Origin: Verrucomicrobiota bacterium
GTDB lineage: Bacteria > Verrucomicrobiota > Verrucomicrobiia > Limisphaerales > JAEYXS01
Direction: 5' to 3'
Assembly (NCBI GenBank): GCA_023431185.1
Contig: JAEYXS010000001.1
Span: forward strand, 37,193-101,192
DNA: 64,000 nucleotides
The notes beneath the pieces were generated by a model. It was not told the origin of the DNA. It saw nothing but the letters and a program-made list of their open reading frames with translations, and searched no databases. Positions 9,594-17,550 of the stretch are shown here, in pieces (the stretch's first letter is position 1; each line of letters starts with the position of its first letter). Both the position numbers and the translations under genes were made by a program.

Positions 9594-9677
9594 TTAAGCT
9601 AAGGCGATGCTGCGGAATCGCCGGGGCTTTTTATTGCGGCAAACCCAATACGGTCAAAGGTTGGAGCGGCAGTTCCA

Positions 9678-9968
9678 TCAGGGCTTGAGCTTGCGCAGGG
9701 GATCGCGGGGACGGATCGGGCTGGGGGGTGAGAACGGCGGCAAGCCGGGCGGTTCGACCACGACTGACGGACCGGAGGGCCGGGGTTGATAGTAGTAACG
9801 CTCGGAATAGATGTAGTAATGGTCGTGGTGGAAGGGGTGATAGTGCAGGCAATGGTAACAGTAGAAGTGTTCCGGTCGCGAACGGACGGTGTGGTCATCG
9901 CTGCGGCAGGAGGCCAACAGCAGCAGCGTCAGGGCAACGCAGCACTGGAGGATTCTTGCAGGTTTCAT
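9678..9968 (-). CDS. Predicted lipoprotein, His/Tyr-rich, 96 aa
   Basis: Start set at the ATG at 9968. A typical type II signal peptide follows (MKPARILQCCVALTLLLLASC) with lipobox LLASC, so the mature protein would begin at Cys21 as a lipid-anchored protein. The mature part is unusual: residues about 22-60 are packed with His and Tyr (HFYCYHCLHYHPFHHDHYYI), then a Pro-rich tail with a basic end. His/Cys clustering suggests metal binding, but this is inference. It could also be a low-complexity structural lipoprotein. It lies between repeat-rich stretches with no operon partner. No strong ribosome-binding site was seen. Confidence 0.65.
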   Translation of the reverse strand: MKPARILQCCVALTLLLLASCRSDDHTVRSRPEHFYCYHCLHYHPFHHDHYYIYSERYYYQPRPSGPSVVVEPPGLPPFSPPSPIRPRDPLRKLKP

Positions 9969-10452
9969 AAGCCAGTTTCTTTCATGGTCTGGCAACGCCG
10001 CCCCGAGTCCGCATTCTGCATGATGCCTTCGCCGAAATGGGCGAATCGCAATCGGTGACGGGCTGGAACAAGCGTGTCAGCCGGTTGTTCTGATAACATT
10101 AGCGTAGGCTGTGCCACGGGGGATGGGCGGCACCGCGGGCTGTATCATGCCGGGCCGTCCGACATGAGCTGCCGGGGTGAATTGGCCAGGAAGATGGGAA
10201 AGATGTATCACGATGAAACTGACATTACGTGGGATCAGCCTTTTTGACGGAGCGGAAACGGAAGGGACATTACAATGTTGTGGGACTGACCCCTTTAGGC
10301 TGTGGCGGGCTGGGGAAAGCCAACCTACTCTTTGCGTTCATTTTCACGGCACGTTTGCGCCAAGGCATTTTCCCCTGGCACACCCGGCGCTTTGGTTGGT
10401 CGCGTAAAGCTCTAACCTAAACTCGTCCAGCTTCTTAGGCTTTACGTTAAAA
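9969..10452. other. Intergenic stretch with decayed repeat (copy B)
   Basis: No convincing gene. The segment near 10138-10163 resembles 9499-9526 upstream of copy A (GGCTGTAyyATGsCGGGCCGT), and copy B of the dispersed repeat is at 10249-10299. This suggests two decayed members of one element family. Confidence 0.55.
10249..10299 (+). repeat. Dispersed repeat, copy B
   Basis: GGAGCGGAAACGGAAGGGAC then ATTACAATGTTGTGGGACTG and ACCCCTTTAGGC. It matches copy C (11291-11341) over about 50 bases with roughly 80% identity by eye. Confidence 0.75.
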
Positions 10453-10875
10453 TCAATATGATTTCAGCAAATCATCGAGTCCCATCCCTGCTTCTTTTAT
10501 CTCTCCTGAAGGAAATCTGCCGTCGATATACTCAGCAAAAAGTCCAGCCAACCATGTATCCGATATCTCCAAAAGAATAGCGTTCCCAATCAAGTCGAAA
10601 TCATCAGAAACATAACCTGCAAAATCAGCATGATTTGAAGTCTTGTAAGCGGCCTTATAGGCAAGCTCTCGAATCTTCTCCAAGGCGTTCTCTTGCTCTG
10701 GTTCAAGATTTTTTCTCTTTTCAATTTCATCGCTCAAGGACACCCATTTACTATCAAAGTTTTGGCCATCTCGTGCATCCAATGCAGCCTCAATATCCTC
10801 CGGTTCCATTAATGGTCGCCCAATGAGCCTGCCTGATTCTAGTTTATCAATCAATTTGATTATATTAGCATTCAT
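10453..10875 (-). CDS. Hypothetical AT-rich protein, 140 aa (orphan, immunity-like context)
   Basis: I do not recognise the family. The protein is acidic and helical, starts MNANIIKLIDKLESGRLIG and has a conserved-looking C-terminal half (about 85-140) with DWLAGLFAEYIDG-like helices. The ATG at 10875 has AAAGGA seven bases upstream. Its first bases overlap the stop of an upstream frame (ATGA overlap with the stump at 10872-10956), so it was once the second gene of a coupled pair. It is clearly more AT-rich than its neighbours, a sign of transfer. Small acidic second genes behind a lost partner fit an immunity protein of a toxin pair, but that is inference from context only. Confidence 0.6.
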   Translation of the reverse strand: MNANIIKLIDKLESGRLIGRPLMEPEDIEAALDARDGQNFDSKWVSLSDEIEKRKNLEPEQENALEKIRELAYKAAYKTSNHADFAGYVSDDFDLIGNAILLEISDTWLAGLFAEYIDGRFPSGEIKEAGMGLDDLLKSY

Positions 10876-10956
10876 TGAAGTCCTTTCCCTCTTAACCACT
10901 TTTCTATTATATTAAGCGCTTCTTCTGGAAATACATCTGCTGCTAATAAATATGTT
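10872..10956 (-). pseudogene. 3' stump of a lost gene translationally coupled to the 140-aa gene
   Basis: In the frame ending TGA at 10872-10874, about 28 codons read LTYLLAADVFPEEALNIIEK then WLRGKGLQ and stop. The base composition is AT-rich like the following gene and the stop overlaps its ATG. Upstream, the frame runs directly into the inverted repeat that forms the left end of a MITE-like element at 10957, so the rest of the gene is missing. What it encoded is unknown. Confidence 0.55.
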
Positions 10957-11340
10957 AAGGGGTCAGTCCAAATATTGTGTTTTTCTTGCCTCCCTCATTC
11001 AATATGGCGTCACGGCCACCGGCTCAAAACCCCTCCCGGCGGGCGGTCTGTACCATTCTCCGTATGGCAGCGCGGATTTTTCATTTCACTGACATTCCGC
11101 TCTCTCAAAAAGCATGTCAAGCCGTGCAGTCAAGTCGTCAAGTCTCGGCCACGCCATAGGACACAATCACCAGGACCGCGAATAATCACGCACGCACCCA
11201 CGCCCTCAACCGATCGCCCGGTGACAGGGATGCGCTCGCGGCACGGCGCGGTTGAAGATTGGGTCCACGAACTGCGGCGAGCATTTTGCGGAGCAGGAAG
11301 CGGAAGGGAGAACACAATGTGTGGGATTGCCCCCTTTACG
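10957..11340. mobile_element. MITE-like element of about 384 bp with imperfect terminal inverted repeats
   Basis: The left end (10957-10990, AAGGGGTCAGTCC then ATATTGTGTTTTTC) is inverted relative to the right end (11301-11340, ACACAATGTGTGGGATTG then CCCCCTTTA). The two ends match at about two-thirds of positions over ~36 bases. No transposase frame lies inside; the interior looks decayed. The right end stops 13 bases short of the TPR gene's stop codon. It may be an eroded member of a family with copies A and B as solo ends. Whether it moved as a unit is inferred. Confidence 0.5.
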
Positions 11341-11352
11341 CTGGTGTTGGCT

Positions 11353-13236
11353 TTATGTCTTGGACGATTCATCGAGAACTCTTTGAATTAGGCTTTGGGC
11401 GGGCTCGGGCAAAGGATGTTCTCGTTGCAGTTTGGCGACTTTGTTCCGGTATTCGGGCAGTACCTCCGGCCGGACACGGGCCATGCTTGAGACGGTTTGT
11501 GCCAGAAGAATCCGAAACCCGATATTCAGGGGATAATCCAGACACAACTGAAGGTTCCCATCCAAAATCTCTCGTTCCCCATGGAGAAAACCGGAGGGCA
11601 CGCCATCCATACCTGCACACTTGACGGCCAGAAGCTGCTCCAAGCGTAGTAGATAATCGGGCAATCGTTTCTTCTCAGGGAGTTGGTACGGACTTGCTTC
11701 TGAAGAGGTCTGAAGGTCGGCGTTTTCTTGCAAGAGAACGAGTAACGGCTGGATGAGGCCAGGAACGTCCTTTTCCAGTGTCGAAGGGGAGAGGGAAGCT
11801 GTGAACGAGCCGAGGCACTTCGCATCAATCGAGCGGATGAGACGCACGTTGGCCTGCCAAGGATCGGTGACGGCCTTTAGGAAGATGCTTATCACGTAGT
11901 CGTTCTTCAGTTCATTCTGGCGGGCGACGGTGGCGACAGCATCATCCTCCCAAGGGCCACCGCTCAAAACGAAGCCCGCCGATTCACCGACCAGCCAAGG
12001 AATGAGGGTCTGGACTCGGGCATCAGCACGCAGTTCCAACTGCTCGGCCAAAAACAGAGGCAAGGCCCGGCTAAGCAGTCCGCAGCTATCGGACATCTGA
12101 AGTTGCGGACGCTTGGAATTCGTGGCGACTTCTGCGCTCGATCCAATGAGGCAGATGCGCGGGCTTTCCGAGGGTTTTGCCGGGAAGAGTTCGGCAGCGG
12201 GAGAGGTTGGTTTTAGCCAGACCGGCCCTTCGATAGTGAGCATGGAATAGCGCGGTTCGGTGGTGGCCATATTGTTAAGCGCCACCTGAGCCTTGGCCAA
12301 TTCCGTATCCCAGAACTGCAGGTGCTCCTTCCAATCGCCACGATTCTGGGCGTAGAGCTTATCCAGAATCTTGCGCGCGCCATTGAGTTGTCCGAGGTCG
12401 AAATAGGCTTTGATCAGATTGTTGCCGACGATGAGACCGTGGGCGGGAACGTCATATTGTGGGGCCACCAACTGGAGTATCTCCGGCAGATGTCCTTGAT
12501 TGCCCAAGTCACCGCTTATCTGCATGAGCAGATCGGAAGGGACAGGATGCCCGGCCTTTTGCAAGCAGTTGCGGTAGATGGCCAGGGCTTCTTCCAGCTT
12601 TCGGGATTCCAGAGCGCGTCGAGCCTGCCACACGAGAGCGCGCCAGCTTCCAGGCAAAGCAGCGATGCGCGCCAGCGTCGTTTCCTCGGCCAGGTCACCA
12701 CCACGCTCCCGTTGAATGGCCACATACCACATGAAGCCGTTGTGCTGGTTGGGGTCCAGTTCAAGCGCATGCCAGAGCGTGCGTTCGGCGAGGACGTCAT
12801 CGCCGCGACCGTTTTGGGCCTTGGCCAGATTGGTGAGGAGGACGCCATCTTCGCCTAGCTTTTGCATCGTATCCGTGAGGAGCTTTTCGGCCTCGGCGAA
12901 CTTCTGTAATTGCAGCAGGATGACGGCCAGATACATGGCAGAACGCTTGGGGTCGGGATCGATCTGGAGCAATCGCCGCGCCGGTTCGAGCGAATCTGCA
13001 ATAAAGCCGTCATTGAGCGCGCTGTTGACCAAGTTGGCCAGATTATCGGGATTATCCCAAGCTTTCTCGAAATTGCCGGGAAGAACATGCAGGCGCCAGT
13101 CTTCCCGGGAGATTTCTATCACACGACCATAGTCATCCCACGCTTTCATGGTGGCGGGTGCGTCTGGTGGAGCAGGCGATTCAGATGGAGGTACCAGCTT
13201 GGGTTTTAATCCGAACAGTTTGCGGATAAAATTCAT
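11353..13236 (-). CDS. TPR repeat protein, 627 aa
   Basis: No signal peptide is obvious. A short basic N-terminus (MNFIRKLFGLKPK) and a Pro/Ala stretch lead to helical tetratricopeptide-like repeats from about residue 60 to 330 (for example AMYLAVILLQLQKFAEAEKL, ALELDPNQHN, LEEALAIYRNCL, AYFDLGQLNGARKILDKLYA). Residues about 350-600 form a mixed alpha/beta region with PRICLIGSSAEV and VLSGGPWED that I cannot assign. It is probably a cytoplasmic scaffold. ATG at 13236 is used. Monocistronic, with a 1-kb repeat-rich gap upstream. Confidence 0.75.
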   Translation of the reverse strand: MNFIRKLFGLKPKLVPPSESPAPPDAPATMKAWDDYGRVIEISREDWRLHVLPGNFEKAWDNPDNLANLVNSALNDGFIADSLEPARRLLQIDPDPKRSAMYLAVILLQLQKFAEAEKLLTDTMQKLGEDGVLLTNLAKAQNGRGDDVLAERTLWHALELDPNQHNGFMWYVAIQRERGGDLAEETTLARIAALPGSWRALVWQARRALESRKLEEALAIYRNCLQKAGHPVPSDLLMQISGDLGNQGHLPEILQLVAPQYDVPAHGLIVGNNLIKAYFDLGQLNGARKILDKLYAQNRGDWKEHLQFWDTELAKAQVALNNMATTEPRYSMLTIEGPVWLKPTSPAAELFPAKPSESPRICLIGSSAEVATNSKRPQLQMSDSCGLLSRALPLFLAEQLELRADARVQTLIPWLVGESAGFVLSGGPWEDDAVATVARQNELKNDYVISIFLKAVTDPWQANVRLIRSIDAKCLGSFTASLSPSTLEKDVPGLIQPLLVLLQENADLQTSSEASPYQLPEKKRLPDYLLRLEQLLAVKCAGMDGVPSGFLHGEREILDGNLQLCLDYPLNIGFRILLAQTVSSMARVRPEVLPEYRNKVAKLQREHPLPEPAQSLIQRVLDESSKT

Positions 13237-13671
13237 ACGGCTCTTTGATTACCAGATTACCAGACGATTCTTGGGTCTCTGCCATCATGGATGGAAATGC
13301 CCGCCCTGATTCCTTGAGCAAAACTACAGCAGGTTTGGTGAGTGAGACAAGTTGTTAAGAATCGGTCATTGTAGAGATGATTTCATGTACCAGGATACTG
13401 TTTTTGGTGGGGCACGGCGGGTAGCTCGCACCCCTGCCGGGGTGTGGGTCTTAGGGTTGGTTACCGGTGGTGTCGCTCGTGCCTCGCTCAACCCCGACCA
13501 GAGGCGTGGGGCAGGCCGATCGGCCACAGGCTGGGATCTCTCCGGGATGGGGGGATGGTTGATGGAAGGTTTTGGGCGATGGTGAACTGGTTTTGCTTAG
13601 GTATCCCGCATGCGGGACTGTGGGCGGGACGCCCACGCTCCAAGAGGTGGGACTTGGTAATCGGTAGAAAA

Positions 13672-13699
13672 CCTCGGCACTTGTGTACATGTGCCGAGG
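13672..13699. repeat. Palindrome H2, copy 1
   Basis: CCTCGGCAC and GTGCCGAGG form a 9-bp perfect stem around a 10-base loop whose core GTAC is itself palindromic. An almost identical copy is at 58207-58234 (one loop base differs). Confidence 0.8.
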
Positions 13700-13752
13700 T
13701 GGGAAGGGGGATGAGTTTCAAGTTTTCGGAGTTCAGTTTTCAGCCGGTGGTC

Positions 13753-13787
13753 GGTCCAAGGTCCAAGGTCCAAGGTCCAAGGTCCAA
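13753..13787. repeat. Tandem heptamer GGTCCAA x5
   Basis: Five perfect tandem copies of GGTCCAA, followed by GGGGG. Present only in copy 1 of the composite element. Confidence 0.95.
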
Positions 13788-13906
13788 GGGGGAGTCTTTG
13801 CGGACGGATTTTTTTGCGATGATTTTCGCTGAAAATCGTGTTTTCAGCGTAACTAACTCAAAATCAATCTGTTACAGTTTGAAAATAATTTCGGGAAAAA
13901 GGGACC

Positions 13907-13951
13907 ATGGACAGCGGTTGTCCTACCCCCTGCCCTACGCTGGGCGCATGA
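13907..13951 (+). other. 14-codon short frame in composite element, copy 1
   Basis: ATG GAC AGC GGT TGT CCT onward, reading MDSGCPTPCPTLGA and stop. It is preceded by a purine-rich RBS-like GGGAAAAAGGG. The palindrome GGACA/TGTCC lies inside (13909-13923), and the TGA overlaps a following ATG. The copy at 58476-58520 has the same length and 9 of 14 residues identical. Only one of the six codon differences is synonymous, so coding selection is not shown; a leader peptide or a purely structural element are both possible. Confidence 0.35.
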
Positions 13952-14251
13952 ATGATCAGGAAGCCAGCAGGATGACGGGGGTGGCGAAGGCCGGGGTGAG
14001 TGCGCGGGAGGTGACGGCCAGAGAAGCAGTGGGCAGCGGGCTTTTTGCAGCCACGCCACAGGAAGTCCTGTATTTATCTGGTTATCAAGCGGTTAGGAAT
14101 GATGAATTGTCATGAAGAAAAGGTGATGAGGCAGCGTCTAATGACGGCTGGAAGTGGAGAAATGACTTGCCAGCGGGAGGCAAGGGCGGAAAAATTGGCA
14201 GATAGCCCTTGGCAGCACAACGTAGCGCGGACTCGTTTTTAAAAACATAAT

Positions 14252-16633
14252 ATGAAGAAGTCGTTGGCCATCTCACTGAGCGCCCTCGCGGGTGCCGGGT
14301 CGCTTTTCGCCGTCTCGCCGGTCCTTACGGGCACTTACCCGGCGGGCGGCCAGCGCGGAACGGAATTGGAAGTGGAGTTCCGCGGAGCGCGGTTGGAGGA
14401 TTTTCAGCAGGTGCTGTTCTACACGCCGGGCTTCGAGGTGGTGAAGGTGAATTCCACGAACGCGAATTCGGTGAAGGCCATCGTGAAGGTGGCCCCGACG
14501 GTGATGCCAGGCGAGCATACGCTGCGTTTGCGGACGGCGACGGGAGTTTCGGAACTGCGCACGTTTTATGTGAGCCCGTTCACGCAGGTGAACGAGGTGG
14601 ACAAGCCGGCGAATGACACAAAGGAAACGGCGGAGAAGATCGCGGCGAATGTGACGATCAACGGGACGGTGAGCCGCGAGGATGAAGATTGGTTCGCCCT
14701 GGAAGCGAAGAAGGGCCAGCGCATCGGTGTGGAAGTGGAAGGCATCCGGCTGGGGCGTGATCTATTCGACCCGATCGTGACGGTTTTCAAGGCGGATGGC
14801 ACGAAGCTCGCCTTGGCGGATGACACGGCACTGTTCCTGCAAGACCCGGCGCTGACGGTGATCGCGCCGGAGGACGGCACTTACTATATCCGCATCGAAG
14901 AGGCTCCGTATGAGCGCAGCCGCAATACGATGTATCGCATGCATGTGGGCAACTTCCCCCGCCCGCTCGCGGTGTATCCGGCGGGTGGCAAGGCGGGCGA
15001 GAAATTGACGGTGACGTTCATCGGCGATGCGACGGGCGAGTTCAAACAGGAGGTGACGTTGCCGGGGGCGAAGGATGCGAAATTCCCGGTGCTGGCCAAG
15101 CATAACAATCTGGATGCACCATCGCCGAACTGGTTGCGGGTGTCCACTTTCCCGAACGTGCTGGAAGCGGAGCCGAACAATGAACTGGCGAAAGCTTCCG
15201 GCACAACGCAGGAAGCGCCGGTGGCGTTCAACGGCATCATCAACCAGAACGGGGACGAGGACTGGTTCCGTTTCACGGCGAAGAAAGGCCAGGTCTGGGA
15301 AGTGAATGTGTATGCGCAGAGCATCCGTTCGCCGCTGGATGCGGTCTTGAACGTGTATGACAAGACCGGCCGGAGTTTGGCGAGCAATGACGATTCCGGC
15401 AGCCCGGACAGCTACCTGCGCTTCACGGTGCCGGCGGATGGGGAATTCTTCGTGCGCGTGACGGATCATCTGGGCCGTGGCGGTCCGAACTACATTTATC
15501 GGGCGGAACTCGCGCCGGTGGAGCAGACGCTGACCTTCAGTATCCCGGAAGTGAACCGCGATGATTCACAGGGCAGGCAGGCGATGGTGGTGCCGAAGGG
15601 CGGGCGGTTCATGACGATGATGAGCATCCGCCGGAATAATTTCGGTGGCGAGGTGATCTTCGACCCGAAAGACCTGCCGCCGGGCGTGAAGGTGGATGTG
15701 GATAACATTCCGGGCAACCTGACGAGTATCCCGGTGGTATTCGAGGCGGCACCAGATGCGCCCATCGGCTCCAAGTTCGTGGATCTGCAAGGCCGTCTGG
15801 TGGAGAAGGACAAGGATGGCAAGCAGACCGACCGGACGATTCCGGGCGGTTTGGACCAGAAGCTGAATCTCGTGCTGGGCCGGCCAAACAACACGATTTA
15901 TTACTCCACTTACGCCGACAAGCTGGTGGTGGCGGTGGCGGAGGAAGCGCCTTACAAGATCGATATCATCGAGCCGAAGGTGCCGCTGGTGCGCGAAGGC
16001 AGCATGGAGTTGAAGATCGTGGCCACGCGCAAAGAGGGTTTCGACGAGCCCATCACGGTTTACCTGCCGTTCCGGCCACCGGGCATGGGCGCGAATTCGA
16101 GCGCGACTATCCCGAAAGGAAAGAACGAGACGACATACACGATCAATGCCAACCGGAACGCGGAGACCAAGGTGTGGCGCTTCCCGGTGCTGGCTTCCGC
16201 CACGGTGAAAGGCGCGCCGTTGTGGACTTCGTCCCAGATGGCGAAGTTGGAGATCGGCATGCCTTATGTGGGACTGAAGTTCGATCTGGCGACGGCGGAA
16301 CAGGGACAGGATTCAAAAGTCGTTTGCAAGCTGGAGCAGAAGCTGCCCTTCGAAGGCAAAGCGAAGCTCAAGCTGATGGGCTTGCCGAACAAGGTGACGA
16401 CGCAGGAGATCGAGATCACGAAGGACATGAGCGAAGCAGTGTTCCCGATCAAGGTGGATGCCCAAAGTCCGGTGGGCATGCACCGGAACCTGTATTGCGC
16501 ACTGATCATCGAGAAGAACGGTGAGCCAATAACGCATAACTTCGGGGCCCGGGGCAGCCTGCGCATCGCCGCGCCGGAGAAGAAGACGGCGGAAGCGCCC
16601 GCTCCGGCCAAGACGGCGGCGGTGAAGAAGTAA
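14252..16633 (+). CDS. Exported pre-peptidase C-terminal (PPC) domain protein, 793 aa
   Basis: A signal peptide covers about residues 1-20. An Ig-like N-terminal region begins with PVLTGTYPAGGQRGTELEVEF. Two PPC-type beta-sandwich domains follow: the first (about 115-235) marked by NVTINGTVSREDEDWFALEAKKGQ and IRIEEA, the second (about 305-415) by FNGIINQNGDEDWFRFTAKK and VRVTDHLGRGG. The rest is beta-rich with no protease or hydrolase motif visible. Families like this usually sit with DUF1549/DUF1553 genes in PVC bacteria, and this one probably acts in the same exported systems though it is not adjacent. The C-terminus is Lys/Ala/Pro-rich. A strong terminator follows at 16654. Confidence 0.8.
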   Translation: MKKSLAISLSALAGAGSLFAVSPVLTGTYPAGGQRGTELEVEFRGARLEDFQQVLFYTPGFEVVKVNSTNANSVKAIVKVAPTVMPGEHTLRLRTATGVSELRTFYVSPFTQVNEVDKPANDTKETAEKIAANVTINGTVSREDEDWFALEAKKGQRIGVEVEGIRLGRDLFDPIVTVFKADGTKLALADDTALFLQDPALTVIAPEDGTYYIRIEEAPYERSRNTMYRMHVGNFPRPLAVYPAGGKAGEKLTVTFIGDATGEFKQEVTLPGAKDAKFPVLAKHNNLDAPSPNWLRVSTFPNVLEAEPNNELAKASGTTQEAPVAFNGIINQNGDEDWFRFTAKKGQVWEVNVYAQSIRSPLDAVLNVYDKTGRSLASNDDSGSPDSYLRFTVPADGEFFVRVTDHLGRGGPNYIYRAELAPVEQTLTFSIPEVNRDDSQGRQAMVVPKGGRFMTMMSIRRNNFGGEVIFDPKDLPPGVKVDVDNIPGNLTSIPVVFEAAPDAPIGSKFVDLQGRLVEKDKDGKQTDRTIPGGLDQKLNLVLGRPNNTIYYSTYADKLVVAVAEEAPYKIDIIEPKVPLVREGSMELKIVATRKEGFDEPITVYLPFRPPGMGANSSATIPKGKNETTYTINANRNAETKVWRFPVLASATVKGAPLWTSSQMAKLEIGMPYVGLKFDLATAEQGQDSKVVCKLEQKLPFEGKAKLKLMGLPNKVTTQEIEITKDMSEAVFPIKVDAQSPVGMHRNLYCALIIEKNGEPITHNFGARGSLRIAAPEKKTAEAPAPAKTAAVKK

Positions 16634-16653
16634 GCGAAATGGAATTCAACCAG

Positions 16654-16689
16654 AGGGCCGTTCCAGCAGGAGCGGCCCTTTTAGTTTTT
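16654..16689 (+). terminator. Rho-independent terminator after the PPC-domain gene
   Basis: AGGGCCGTTCC agca GGAGCGGCCCT pairs at 10 of 11 positions and is followed by a T-rich tail (TTTTAGTTTTT). It sits 21 bases past the stop and before the cupin gene. Confidence 0.85.
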
Positions 16690-16731
16690 CGCCTAGCGCA
16701 AAAATGCAGCGGCGTTATTTTGCGGTCAGGT

Positions 16732-17100
16732 ATGGATGTCAAAAACCTTAGTGAAGTTCCGGCCTTCATCACGAAGGATGGCTCGGAGATCCGGGAACTG
16801 CTGGCCCACCGCAACAGCGCCATCCGGTTGCAAAGCCTGGCGGAAGCCCGTCTGCCCGCGGGCGGCAGTACGCAGGAGCATTATCATAAGGTCACGGAGG
16901 AGATCTACTACATCACGGCGGGCGAAGGCCGGATGCGCATCGAGAACGAGACCCGCGAGGTGCAGCCCGGCGATGCCATTGCCATACCGCCCGGCTTGAA
17001 GCACAAGATCTGGAACACGGGGAAGACGACCCTCCACCTGCTCTGCTGCTGTGCGCCACCGTATGAGCACGAGGATACCTTCATCACGGAAACCGTCTGA
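16732..17100 (+). CDS. Cupin domain protein, 122 aa
   Basis: Small single-domain cupin. Metal-binding motif 1 is seen as EHYHKVTEEIYYITAGEGRM (HxH...E pattern, about 45-64) and motif 2 as PGDAIAIPPGLKHKIWN (about 80-96). The N-terminal MDVKNLSEVPAFITKDGSEI is typical of cupins annotated as possible mannose-6-phosphate isomerase-like proteins. The start was put at 16732 because an upstream in-frame ATG lies within the terminator of the preceding gene. The function is unassigned; no neighbour explains it, although glutaredoxin begins 24 bases downstream. Confidence 0.85.
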   Translation: MDVKNLSEVPAFITKDGSEIRELLAHRNSAIRLQSLAEARLPAGGSTQEHYHKVTEEIYYITAGEGRMRIENETREVQPGDAIAIPPGLKHKIWNTGKTTLHLLCCCAPPYEHEDTFITETV

Positions 17101-17124
17101 TCACCACCCTGCCCTGTATAGCTT

Positions 17125-17388
17125 ATGTGGAAACCAACCAAAGTCCGTCTGTTCATCAAGCCTTGGTGCGGCTGGTGTGATGAAGCCATCGAGTGGCTGG
17201 AGGAACGGCACATCGAATTCGAGCAACTGGACGTGACCAGTGACCGAAATGCGCAGCAAGAGATGGTAAACCTCACCGGGCAGACGAAGGCACCGTGCAT
17301 CGATATCGATGGAGAGATACTGGCGGATTTCGATGTGGGGCAACTCGAAAGATTCTGGAACCGGCTGGCCAAGGAAAAACAGAGCTGA
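17125..17388 (+). CDS. Glutaredoxin family protein, 87 aa
   Basis: Thioredoxin-fold protein. It has an N-terminal beta strand (KVRLFIKPW), active site C15-G-W-C18, a central helix, a TKAPCIDIDGE segment carrying the cis-proline position (about 54-63), and a C-terminal helix. A dithiol CGWC site is less common than CPYC but keeps both cysteines, so redox activity is plausible. It lies 24 bases after the cupin gene and is probably co-transcribed with it. A weak hairpin (17463-17497) follows. Confidence 0.85.
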   Translation: MWKPTKVRLFIKPWCGWCDEAIEWLEERHIEFEQLDVTSDRNAQQEMVNLTGQTKAPCIDIDGEILADFDVGQLERFWNRLAKEKQS

Positions 17389-17550
17389 ACGGCATGGTCA
17401 GCAGCCAATGTGGCAGCGGAGCGTGTTTTCCGCTTGTCGGGCGAAGGGAGATTCGGCAAACAAAGGGGCGTCATAAAGTAATTGATGATGTCCCCTTAAG
17501 GAGGGTGCGTACCAAGTCATCTGAGGAAAACGCCGTTTCAAGAATCTGCC

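Larger units (their letters stand above)
9300..9677. other. Repeat-rich intergenic stretch
   Basis: No gene seen. It begins with a half-copy of the ACCGCAGAT/CGCAGAT type repeat (about 9333-9365) related to the palindrome between hemC and hemA, continues with a long hairpin (9461-9500), and ends with copy A of a ~30-base dispersed repeat (9564-9593). Confidence 0.6.
13620..13970 (+). repeat. Composite dispersed element, copy 1
   Basis: Order of parts: hairpin H1 (13620-13636) followed by GCTCC; CGGTAGAA leading into palindrome H2 (13672-13699, CCTCGGCAC/GTGCCGAGG); heptamer repeat; AT-rich leader with GAAAATC, GTTACAG and GAAAATA blocks; RBS-like GGGAAAAAGGG; 14-codon frame; then CGCATGAATGATCAGGAA. 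Copy 2 at 58145-58540 has the same parts in the same order and orientation. Confidence 0.7.
13237..14251. other. 1-kb intergenic region with layered repeats
   Basis: No long gene is supported. It contains a small hairpin around 13429-13440 (CACCCC tgcc GGGGTG), the GC hairpin at 13620-13636, the palindrome at 13672-13699, five tandem heptamers at 13753-13787, and an AT-rich stretch with an inverted repeat (13828-13848, GCTGAAAA/TTTTCAGC) leading to a 14-codon frame at 13907-13951. The remaining 300 bases before 14252 show nothing I can name. Confidence 0.65.

Noticed and set aside
10957..11340. Intact insertion sequence
   Set aside because: No transposase frame inside; the ends are imperfect, so it is described only as MITE-like.
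13753..13787. Tandem heptamers as a possible CRISPR array
   Set aside because: Units are 7 bases with no spacers; there are no cas genes in the window.
13444..14115. Plus-strand frame of about 223 codons in the repeat region
   Set aside because: It reads through hairpins, tandem heptamers and the composite element, with no codon or domain signal.
17463..17497. Hairpin after the glutaredoxin gene as a terminator
   Set aside because: Stem AAGGGG/CCCCTT is short and the loop is long, with no T-run; left as a weak possibility only.
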